From Desulfobacula sp. (GTDB lineage Bacteria; Desulfobacterota; Desulfobacteria; Desulfobacterales; Desulfobacteraceae), in contig JAABTB010000111.1 in NCBI GenBank assembly GCA_011390085.1, forward strand, positions 1-7,243: a stretch of DNA of 7,243 nt, read 5' to 3'. Positions 1-5,480 of the stretch are shown one piece after another (position 1 is the stretch's first letter; each line of letters begins with the position of its first letter). The position numbers were made by a program, and so were the translations under genes. Below the pieces are notes generated by a model that saw nothing but the letters and a program-made list of their open reading frames with translations, did not search any database and was not told where the DNA came from.

Positions 1-87
1 GGAAAACGGAATCTGTTCCATGATCAACGAATATCTTTTCAGAACCCCTTCCTGAAATGGTTAAAGCTGTTTTGGAGCAAACAATGA
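1..87 (+). CDS. C-terminal end of an unidentified upstream gene (partial)
   Basis: Frame 1 is open from the window edge to a TGA at 85-87, giving 28 residues that end in a basic, aromatic stretch (FLKWLKLFWSKQ). The stop overlaps the ATG of the next gene at 84-86 as ATGA, a classic translational coupling arrangement, and this is the main reason to believe it. Frame 2 is also open from the edge, to a TGA at 53-55, and could instead be the real tail, so the choice is uncertain. Too little is visible to name a product. Confidence 0.35.
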   Translation, partial: GKRNLFHDQRISFQNPFLKWLKLFWSKQ

Positions 88-782
88 AAAAAAAGATGCT
101 TTTGATGGCTGTTCTGCTGATGGTATGGGCCTTTCCATGCATGGGAATTGCCCTGCAGAAAGTTGACATCATTGATCCTGTCTTTACGTTTCAACCTGTG
201 CCTGAAGGTGTTTATATCGATCATGTCTTTATCGTGAAGAATACGGGCGACACTGTTTTAAGAATTGAAAAGGTCGTTCCCCCCTGAGGCTGTGACCAGC
301 ACTCCTTTGACAGTGAAATTCCCCCGGGCGGGGAAGGAAAAATCAGTATGGGATTTAAAACCCTGGGATACGGTGGAAAGGTTATGACCAAAACCATCCT
401 GGTCAAAACCGATGATCCCGGCCGGAGAACCCTGAACCTGGTGGTTACAGGCCAGGTGGACCGGATTGCAGAGATCAGCCCGCCGTCGATCTATCTGAAC
501 GGGAAGGCCGGGGAGACCTTGGAGGCGGTGGTGACCATAACCCCTTCTGAAAAATATGCTTTTACCCTTTTGGGACTGGAAAAACGGAACAAGAGCAGCA
601 TTGAGGCAACCCTGGTTCAGCCGGAAAAAGAGGGCAAGACCTGGCAGATCAAAATCAAATGCCAGTCGGACAAGGAAGAGGACCTGTATGATGAATTGGT
701 CCTGAAAACAGACAGCCTATATTTGCCGACGATCGGCATCAGAGTGTCGGCCGTCTTTCTTGATAAAAAGAAAACCAATTAA
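84..782 (+). CDS. Exported DUF1573-family protein, probable selenoprotein (in-frame TGA read as Sec68)
   Basis: Seen: an ATG at 84, preceded by GGAG at 74-77 with 6-base spacing, opens a frame with one internal TGA at 285-287 and then no stop until TAA at 780-782, giving 232 residues if TGA is decoded. Residues 1-23 form a signal peptide (basic MKKK, hydrophobic core, likely cleavage after Gly-Ile-Ala23; no proper lipobox at Cys19). Residues about 31-125 match the DUF1573 pattern: FIVKNTGDTVLRIEKVVPP, then U68-G69-C70, then IPPGGEGKISMGF and a beta-rich repeat. Family members normally have Cys-Gly-Cys here, so the TGA replaces exactly the first conserved Cys. Residues about 126-225 form a second beta-rich domain (ISPPSIYLNG...ITPSEKYAF). 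Family knowledge: DUF1573 proteins are Ig-like exported proteins of unclear function. Inference: an envelope selenoprotein with a Sec-x-Cys redox or metal-binding pair. The alternatives are a nonsense mutation or a sequencing error. The gene lies 23 bases upstream of a HAD phosphatase gene and is probably in its operon. Confidence 0.8.
285..335 (+). promoter_or_regulatory. Candidate bacterial SECIS region: UGA codon with downstream hairpin
   Basis: The UGA at 285-287 is followed by a perfect 6-bp stem, UUCCCC (319-324) with GGGGAA (330-335), closing a 5-base loop CGGGC (325-329). Bacterial SECIS elements lie within the coding region just 3' of the UGA and usually carry a G in the first two loop positions; here G is the second. 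The UGA-to-loop distance is 37 bases, at the far end of what is usual. The same bases encode the family-conserved Pro-Pro-Gly-Gly, so the hairpin may partly be a by-product of coding. Confidence 0.5.
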
Positions 783-805
783 CCCGGAAAGATAATTTGC
801 AGACC

Positions 806-1435
806 ATGGACATTTTAAAAATTAAGGCGGTTGTATTTGACTGCGACGGGGTCATGTTTGACACGGCCCTTGCAAACCGGAAATATTATGATGAGGTCCT
901 GGCAGCCTTTAGCAAGCCGGTCCTGAATGAAGAACAGTTTATTAACGTTCATATGATGACGGTAAAGGAAGCCATTGAATATCTTTTTCCTGAAATCAAT
1001 GACCTTTCCCGGGTGTATGAACGATTGAGCCATATCGGCTACCATAAATTCATTGATTATATGGTCATGGAAGCAGGGCTTAAAGAACTGCTCACGGGGC
1101 TTAAAAACAATGGCTATATCCGGGGCATTGCCACCAACCGGACCAATACCATGGAAAAGGTGCTGGAGGACTTTGGTCTTGAAACCTATTTTGAAATTGT
1201 GATCACTGCCGCAATCGTTAAACATCCCAAACCTGACCCGGAGCAATTATTCCTGATCATGGACAAATGCGGGCTGACCGCCCATGAAATCCTTTTTATC
1301 GGGGATTCCGAATATGACCGCCAAGCTGCTGTGGCTGCCGGGGTGTGGTTTGCAGGGTTTAAAAACCCAGGCTTAAAGGCGGATGTGAATGTGGTGTCCA
1401 TGGATGAAATTGCCGGGATTTTACAGATAAATTAA
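806..1435 (+). CDS. HAD-superfamily hydrolase (Gph/PpaX-like phosphatase)
   Basis: This is a 209-residue cytoplasmic haloacid-dehalogenase-type phosphatase with all four motifs. Motif I is VVFDCDGVMFDT (nucleophile Asp12, acid Asp14). Motif II is the Thr of GIATNR (Thr110). Motif III is the Lys of HPKPDPE (Lys142). Motif IV is GDSEYD (Asp167, Asp171), which binds Mg. The helical insert after motif I (about residues 20-85) is an alpha-helical cap of the C1 type, as in phosphoglycolate phosphatase and the pyrophosphatase PpaX; the size fits both. Start: ATG at 806 puts motif I close to the N-terminus, as is normal. A TTG at 797 is in frame and better spaced from the weak GGAAAG at 786-791, so translation could begin three residues earlier. 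It follows the DUF1573 selenoprotein gene closely and precedes sat. The substrate cannot be read from the sequence; phosphoglycolate, another sugar phosphate, or pyrophosphate made by Sat are all possible. Confidence 0.88.
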   Translation: MDILKIKAVVFDCDGVMFDTALANRKYYDEVLAAFSKPVLNEEQFINVHMMTVKEAIEYLFPEINDLSRVYERLSHIGYHKFIDYMVMEAGLKELLTGLKNNGYIRGIATNRTNTMEKVLEDFGLETYFEIVITAAIVKHPKPDPEQLFLIMDKCGLTAHEILFIGDSEYDRQAAVAAGVWFAGFKNPGLKADVNVVSMDEIAGILQIN

Positions 1436-1437
1436 TA

Positions 1438-1484
1438 AAAATCTTGACAAATTTCTCAATCATCATTAAACCTTACAAGATTTT
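1438..1484. repeat. 9-bp inverted repeat with 29-base spacer upstream of sat
   Basis: AAAATCTTG at 1438-1446 is perfectly repeated inverted as CAAGATTTT at 1476-1484. The left arm overlaps the TTGACA -35 candidate of sat and the right arm ends in a short T run. It could be a weak terminator for the HAD gene (stop at 1433-1435) or a two-half-site operator. The stem is AT-rich and the loop long, so support is modest. Confidence 0.3.
1444..1472 (+). promoter_or_regulatory. Possible sigma70 promoter of sat
   Basis: A consensus -35 hexamer TTGACA lies at 1444-1449. At 17-base spacing the -10 position (1467-1472) reads TAAACC, a poor match. TAAAAT at 1491-1496 is a much better -10 but has no -35 at the right distance. 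The placement in a 123-base AT-rich gap before a gene with its own strong ribosome site supports a promoter in this gap, but its exact site is uncertain. Confidence 0.35.
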
Positions 1485-1501
1485 ATTGGTTAAAATGCGT
1501 G

Positions 1502-1524
1502 ATAAATGTTGGAAAAACATTTAT
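1502..1524. promoter_or_regulatory. Perfect 9-bp inverted repeat in the sat leader (operator or RNA hairpin)
   Basis: ATAAATGTT (1502-1510) and AACATTTAT (1516-1524) are perfect inverted copies around GGAAA. In RNA the stem could extend by a G-U and a U-A pair to 1500-1526. It ends 34 bases before the sat ATG and just before the ribosome site at 1543-1548. It is either a dyad operator or a 5' UTR hairpin. It does not match the Rex consensus (TTGTTAA-type dyad) as I know it, although Rex is known to repress sat in Desulfovibrio. Confidence 0.5.
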
Positions 1525-1558
1525 TAAAGGTGAAACATAAACAAGGAGAATAGTGAAT

Positions 1559-2836
1559 ATGTCTAAATTAGTAGCACCTCATGGTGGAAAAGGCCTCGTC
1601 ATTTGCAAACTCGAAGGCGCAGCTCGCGAAGCAGAACTGAAAAAAGCAGCCGGTTTAAAGAAAATCGAGATTTCTTCCCAGGTTAAAGGCGACTTGATCA
1701 TGCTCGGTATCGGTGGGTTCAGCCCGCTTAACGGTTTCATGACAAAGGCCGACTGGAAAGGCGTTTGTTCGGATTTTCTTCTGGCAGACGGTACCTTCTG
1801 GCCTGTTCCGGTGATGCTGGATGCCTCCAAGGCCGAAGCAGATGCCATCAAGGTGGGTGATGAGATTGCCCTGGAAAGAAAGGGTGAAATTTTTGCCACC
1901 ATGAAAATCACAGAAAAATTCACATTGACCGAAGACGAGAAAAAATGGGAATGTGGAAAAGTCTATAAGGGCCATGGCGAGGAATCCAAAGATGATGTGT
2001 TCTTTGAAAAAGCCATGAAAGACCATCCGGGCGTTCAGATGGTTATGGCCAGAAAAGAATTCTGCTTTGCCGGTCCTGTAAAAGTCCTTTCAGAAGGTGA
2101 ATTCCCCACAAAGTTCAAAGGCGTTTACCTGACCCCGGCCGAAACCCGCGCCATCTTTGATCAAAGAGGCTGGGCCAATGTTGCAGCGCTTCAGCTCAGA
2201 AACCCCATGCACAGATCCCATGAGATTCTGGCCAAGATCGCCATCGATGTTTGCGACGGTGTTTTGATCCACTCTCTCATCGGTAACCTGAAACCCGGAG
2301 ACATTCCGGCCGATGTCCGTATCGAATGTATTGATGCCCTGATCAAAGGTTATTTTGTCCCCGAGAATATCCTCAATGCAGGATATCCCCTTGACATGAG
2401 ATATGCAGGTCCGAGAGAAGCCCTTCTTCATGCCACCTTCCGCCAGAACTACGGCGTTAACAAGATGATCATCGGCCGCGACCATGCCGGCGTTGGTGAC
2501 TTTTACACCCTGTTCGAAGCCCAGGAAATCTTTGACACGATTCCGACCCCGAAAGAACCGGGCAAAGCCCTGTTGTGCGAGCCGCTGAAAATCGACTGGA
2601 CCTTCTACTGCTTTAAATGCGACGGCATGGCCTCCCTGAAAACCTGCCCGCATGCCAAAGAAGACAGGGTCGTCCTTTCCGGAACCAAGCTGCGTCATGC
2701 ACTTTCCAATGGTGAAGATGTTGTGGATCATTTCGGCCGCGAAGAAGTTCTGGTAATCTTGAGGAAATACTATGCATCTCTGACGGAAAAAGTTGAAGTG
2801 AAACTCCAGAGCCATGCCCAGGGAAGCAAGATGTAA
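1559..2836 (+). CDS. sat: Sulfate adenylyltransferase (ATP sulfurylase), dissimilatory type
   Basis: Sat activates sulfate with ATP to adenosine 5'-phosphosulfate (APS) plus pyrophosphate. This is the first cytoplasmic step of sulfate respiration, ahead of APS reductase and dissimilatory sulfite reductase. The 425-residue protein is full length. Seen: an N-terminal PUA-like domain (about 1-170), then the catalytic domain with [11 protein letters not shown] (212-222; the QxRNPxHxxHE nucleotide-binding motif), [13 protein letters not shown] (238-250), [20 protein letters not shown] (280-299) and GRDHAGVG (306-313). A zinc-site cysteine cluster follows (Cys351, Cys354, Cys363, probably His365), as in bacterial and archaeal homo-oligomeric Sat. 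No APS-kinase domain is fused. Start: ATG at 1559, with AAGGAG at 1543-1548, gives the family-typical MSKLV...PHGGKGL opening; the in-frame GTG at 1553 is too close to the ribosome site. It appears monocistronic, with its own leader and a strong terminator 40 bases after the stop. Confidence 0.98.
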   Translation: MSKLVAPHGGKGLVICKLEGAAREAELKKAAGLKKIEISSQVKGDLIMLGIGGFSPLNGFMTKADWKGVCSDFLLADGTFWPVPVMLDASKAEADAIKVGDEIALERKGEIFATMKITEKFTLTEDEKKWECGKVYKGHGEESKDDVFFEKAMKDHPGVQMVMARKEFCFAGPVKVLSEGEFPTKFKGVYLTPAETRAIFDQRGWANVAALQLRNPMHRSHEILAKIAIDVCDGVLIHSLIGNLKPGDIPADVRIECIDALIKGYFVPENILNAGYPLDMRYAGPREALLHATFRQNYGVNKMIIGRDHAGVGDFYTLFEAQEIFDTIPTPKEPGKALLCEPLKIDWTFYCFKCDGMASLKTCPHAKEDRVVLSGTKLRHALSNGEDVVDHFGREEVLVILRKYYASLTEKVEVKLQSHAQGSKM

Positions 2837-2876
2837 GTTGATATCGGTAAGCTGACGATATTTTTGGAATACAATA

Positions 2877-2913
2877 AAAGGGGCTGTCCGCCGATCAGGC
2901 AGGCAGCCCCTTT
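2877..2913. terminator. Bidirectional rho-independent terminator between sat and the PiT permease gene
   Basis: A perfect 10-bp stem pairs AAAGGGGCTG (2877-2886) with CAGCCCCTTT (2904-2913). It continues inward with a few more pairs (GCC 2890-2892 with GGC 2898-2900, loop GATCA). On the plus strand it ends in CCCCTTTGCTT; on the minus strand it is followed by CTTTTATTG. It lies 40 bases after the sat stop and 2 bases after the permease stop, so it can serve both convergent genes. Confidence 0.9.
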
Positions 2914-2915
2914 GC

Positions 2916-5174
2916 TTATTCAACGGATTCGCATTTCTGGTTCAATTTGAAGGATTCATTAAATATATCCAGAAGTTTGATATTCTGTTTGGCCATCATG
3001 ACGCTGTTTCCGCTGATGGCATAAAACAGGATGCTCAGCCGGGTTTTGGAAGAATCGTCCCTGATCCTTTTGATCTGGTTTTCATTATAATCATCCACCA
3101 GTTCTTTCAGATAATGGAATTGTTCAACCGCGTCCTGGCAGTCAATGATTCGTTTATCCCTGAATGCGGTTTCAACAAGGAAAATAATATTTAAGAAGAC
3201 TTTTTTGATTTCCTTTAATTCAATGATCTGGGCTTCCAGGAGCCCCGTATGACGGTTGCTCACATGCATGCTGGACCGGATGACCGTATCCCTGTGGCCG
3301 TCGGACAGCTTCTGAAGCCGCCGGATAATCTGGTAATAATTATAGGAAACATGATGATCTTCTTTGGAAAGCAGCCGCAATACCTTAAAAATATTGGCCA
3401 TGATGATATTGACGCTGTTCTGAAAATATTTAACCCGCATTCTCTCCTGCCTTAAGGTGACAAGGTCGCTTTTGAAAAGGGAATCGAAGGAGATATCAAG
3501 GGATTCGCGTATGCTCTTTAGAAGAAAGGCAAGATGGTCAAAGGTCTGGGAGACCGCTTCCTGAAGGTTTTCAATTTTATCCAGATTGTAGATGGTCATC
3601 TCATCCTTGATTTTTTCCTGGGCCTTATGCTTATTGTGGTTTTTCCAGATGACATAGACGGCAAAAACAAGGGAGACGATAAATCCCGGTAATTTGAAAT
3701 AAAACAGGATACCGGCAAAGATAAAGGATGCTGCAAAGGCAATGAACGCGGTTAAGAACCAGCCGCCGATCACGGCCAGGACCCCGGTAACCCTGAATAC
3801 GGCACTTTCCCTGCCCCAGGCCTGATCTGAAAAACTGGTTCCCATGGCCACCATAAAGGTGACATAGGTTGTGGACAGGGGAAGTTTAAGGGAGGTCCCC
3901 ATTGAAACAACAGCACTGGCCACCATTAGGTTTACCGATGCCCTGACCAGATCAAAGGAGGGTTTTTCGATAAGGCATGTGTTATTGTCTCCATCGGCAA
4001 GGCATAACCGTTTTTCAACAGCATCCCGTAACAGTTCAGGAGTTAAATTTTTAACGGTACTGAACAAAAAGTCAAACAGGTTGACAATTTTTCGGGACAG
4101 CCAGATGGATTCATATTTTTCAGTTCCTTCATCCTGCCGGCCCAGGCGGATCTCTGTTTCCGTTACCGTTTTTGCCTTTTTGGAGATCCAGAGGGTCAAT
4201 ACCATAATGGATCCGGCAATGAGCAGCATATAGGTCGGCGTATTCACTTTTTTGCCCAGGGCCGCCATGGTAATATTTAAGGGATCGCCTGACGAAAGGG
4301 CGTTTTGAAAAGCGGTCAGGCCTGCCAGGGGAACACCGATAAAATTGACCAGGTCATTAGCGGCAAAAGCCATGGCCAGGGCAAAGGTTCCGATGAGAAC
4401 TATGGGTTTTAAAATATTAACTTTAAAAAAACTCAGCAGAACCTGGAAGATGGATCCGGAAAGGACAAAAATCCCGGCCATGATCATGCCGGAATGGGTT
4501 TTGATCCAGGCAGCAGTCTGTTCGGTCATAAAGCTTGCCCCGCCAACGCCCTGGACAATTGCAAAATAGGTGATGGCCGTCATGGCCATACCGCCCCAGA
4601 GCCCCCCATACCGGACAAGTTTTTTTTGATAGTCGAAGGTGAAAATCAGACGGGTTAAAAACTGTATAACGGCTCCGGAAAAAAAGGCCACCATGATGGA
4701 CAACAGGATGCCGCCGATAATGGCCATGGCTTTGGCGGTATTGATATAATCCCATAATGCCGTACCCGTGGTCTGTGTCATTATTTTGATGGCAGCCAGG
4801 GCCACCGATGCCCCCAGAAGTTCAAAGACAATGGATACGGTGGTGGAAGTCGGAAGCCCATAGGTGTTGAACAGATCCAGCAACAGAATGTCTGCGATCA
4901 TGACCGCAAGGAAGATAGTGAGAAGTTCGGGCATGGTAAAGAATTGGGGGTGAAAAATTCCTTTTCTAGCCACTTCCATCATACCGCCGGAAAAGGTGAC
5001 GCCGGCCAGGATGCCCAGGCTTGCGATGATCATGATGACAAAAAAAGGTGCAGCCTTGGAACCGATGGCGGAGTTTAAAAAATTAACCGCATCGTTTGAG
5101 ACACCTACCATGAGGTCGAAAACGGCAAATAATATGAGCATGCCGACAATTATATAGCAAAGTTCAAGAGTCAT
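2916..5174 (-). CDS. PiT-family inorganic anion (phosphate or sulfate) permease with C-terminal PhoU/DUF47-like domain
   Basis: This 752-residue inner-membrane permease carries the inverted PiT duplication. Copy one has GVSNDAVNFLNSAIGSKAA (24-42) and TYGLPTSTTVSIVFELLGAS (104-123). Copy two has AFAANDLVNFIGVPLAG (269-285) and SLKLPLSTTYVTFMVAMGTS (428-447). Hydrophobic segments run from residue 5 to about 330 and from about 410 to 510, separated by a polar cytoplasmic stretch (about 331-405). Residues about 515-752 are soluble, mostly helical and charged, resembling the DUF47/PhoU-like proteins that normally accompany Pit transporters as separate genes. The ATG at 5174 has GAGGA 6-7 bases upstream. 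PiT members move phosphate by H+ or Na+ symport, but the family also includes the CysP sulfate permease, and the substrate cannot be decided here. Its convergent position beside sat makes sulfate worth considering. The gene stands alone with its own promoter region; length and repeats look intact. Confidence 0.9.
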   Translation of the reverse strand: MTLELCYIIVGMLILFAVFDLMVGVSNDAVNFLNSAIGSKAAPFFVIMIIASLGILAGVTFSGGMMEVARKGIFHPQFFTMPELLTIFLAVMIADILLLDLFNTYGLPTSTTVSIVFELLGASVALAAIKIMTQTTGTALWDYINTAKAMAIIGGILLSIMVAFFSGAVIQFLTRLIFTFDYQKKLVRYGGLWGGMAMTAITYFAIVQGVGGASFMTEQTAAWIKTHSGMIMAGIFVLSGSIFQVLLSFFKVNILKPIVLIGTFALAMAFAANDLVNFIGVPLAGLTAFQNALSSGDPLNITMAALGKKVNTPTYMLLIAGSIMVLTLWISKKAKTVTETEIRLGRQDEGTEKYESIWLSRKIVNLFDFLFSTVKNLTPELLRDAVEKRLCLADGDNNTCLIEKPSFDLVRASVNLMVASAVVSMGTSLKLPLSTTYVTFMVAMGTSFSDQAWGRESAVFRVTGVLAVIGGWFLTAFIAFAASFIFAGILFYFKLPGFIVSLVFAVYVIWKNHNKHKAQEKIKDEMTIYNLDKIENLQEAVSQTFDHLAFLLKSIRESLDISFDSLFKSDLVTLRQERMRVKYFQNSVNIIMANIFKVLRLLSKEDHHVSYNYYQIIRRLQKLSDGHRDTVIRSSMHVSNRHTGLLEAQIIELKEIKKVFLNIIFLVETAFRDKRIIDCQDAVEQFHYLKELVDDYNENQIKRIRDDSSKTRLSILFYAISGNSVMMAKQNIKLLDIFNESFKLNQKCESVE

Positions 5175-5241
5175 TATTTTCCTCTTTGTCGATGAGTGAG
5201 TTCGGCGTTTTTGGGTTCACCGGCCTCGGATAATAGACCGC

Positions 5242-5254
5242 ATCATCAGATGAT
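5242..5254. promoter_or_regulatory. Palindrome overlapping the -10/start region of the permease promoter
   Basis: ATCATC (5242-5247) and GATGAT (5249-5254) are perfect inverted halves around one base. The site spans the downstream edge of the predicted -10 and the transcription start, where a repressor would act. It is short and could be chance. Confidence 0.3.
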
Positions 5255-5281
5255 AATACGAATCTGACACAATCCTTACAA
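5253..5281 (-). promoter_or_regulatory. Probable sigma70 promoter of the PiT permease gene
   Basis: On the minus strand TTGTAA (5281-5276; 4 of 6 to TTGACA) and TATTAT (5258-5253; 5 of 6 to TATAAT) are spaced by exactly 17 bases. Transcription would start near 5246, leaving a leader of about 70 bases before the ATG at 5174. No sigma54 -24/-12 signature was seen in the region. Confidence 0.5.
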
Positions 5282-5373
5282 TCTATAAATATTTGCTGCT
5301 CTTCTTAGACCATAATAGGTCATTTTTCAACATTTGATCTTGGTCCTAACGCAATCCTAATAATAAAGGAAAT

Positions 5374-5392
5374 TCTTTTTATCATAAAAAGA
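5374..5392. repeat. 19-bp pseudo-palindrome in the permease/rsmI intergenic region
   Basis: TCTTTTTAT (5374-5382) and ATAAAAAGA (5384-5392) are perfect 9-base inverted halves around a single C. It sits about 200 bases upstream of the permease ATG and about 90 bases upstream of its predicted -35. A one-base loop makes a DNA operator more natural than an RNA hairpin. AT-richness raises the chance of coincidence. Confidence 0.35.
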
Positions 5393-5393
5393 C

Positions 5394-5417
5394 AAAAATG
5401 AGAATAAGCTCATTCTT
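5394..5417 (-). terminator. Probable terminator of the rnhB-yraN-rsmI operon
   Basis: On the minus strand AATGAG (5414-5409) and CTCATT (5402-5397) form a perfect 6-bp stem around a six-base loop, extended outward by G-U, A-U and A-U pairs. It is followed by TTTGTCTTTTT. It lies about 65 bases after the rsmI stop. The stem is AT-rich and so only moderately stable. On the plus strand the same hairpin is also followed by a T run. Confidence 0.5.
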
Positions 5418-5421
5418 TTTT

Positions 5422-5446
5422 CAGCAATGTAAATTTAGAATTGCTG
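5422..5446. repeat. 7-bp inverted repeat with 11-base loop
   Basis: CAGCAAT (5422-5428) and ATTGCTG (5440-5446) are perfect inverted copies. On the plus strand the hairpin is followed by TTCTTTTTT, a terminator-like layout, but no plus-strand gene enters this gap. On the minus strand it lies between the rsmI stop and the likely terminator and could support transcript 3' end formation or stability. Confidence 0.35.
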
Positions 5447-5480
5447 TTCTTTTTTCCAGGACTTGTTAAATTGGATGTGA

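Larger units (their letters stand above)
5175..5480. other. 306-base AT-rich intergenic region between rsmI and the permease gene
   Basis: No convincing gene lies here. The region holds the permease promoter, its approximately 70-base leader and four inverted repeats described separately. A further short dyad, GACC (5308-5311) and GGTC (5318-5321), was also seen. Small open frames (for example 23 codons at 5398-5469 on the plus strand) lack ribosome sites. No clear pair of Pho-box repeats was recognised. Confidence 0.6.

Noticed and set aside
129..143. Lipoprotein box around Cys19 of the DUF1573 protein
   Set aside because: The residues before Cys19 are Ala-Phe-Pro, which does not fit the Leu-Ala/Ser-Gly/Ala-Cys consensus; signal peptidase I cleavage after Ala23 fits better.
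57..287. A separate 76-residue gene ending at the TGA, with another separate gene starting at 348
   Set aside because: Both pieces are in the same frame, the 60 bases between are open and encode conserved DUF1573 residues, and the ATG at 348 is an internal Met with no ribosome site. The ATG at 57 also lacks one; the ATG at 84 has GGAG.
290..313. CUGU/ACAG pairing as the SECIS stem
   Set aside because: Only 4 bp with a 16-base unstructured loop; the GC-rich stem at 319-335 is much stronger.
84..782. Pseudogene with a nonsense mutation
   Set aside because: It cannot be excluded, but the TGA falls exactly on a conserved Cys codon and there is no other damage in the rest of the frame, so Sec decoding is the simpler explanation.
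2090..2923. 277-codon open frame antisense to sat
   Set aside because: It lies wholly opposite a highly conserved gene and past its terminator, its translation shows no recognisable domain, and it mirrors sat codon bias.
4423..4755. 110-codon minus-strand frame inside the permease gene
   Set aside because: It is an out-of-frame shadow of membrane segments, rich in His, Arg and Cys, with no ribosome site and no family resemblance.
5398..5469. 23-codon plus-strand frame in the intergenic region, possible leader peptide
   Set aside because: No Shine-Dalgarno sequence at a usable distance, and no downstream plus-strand gene for it to regulate.
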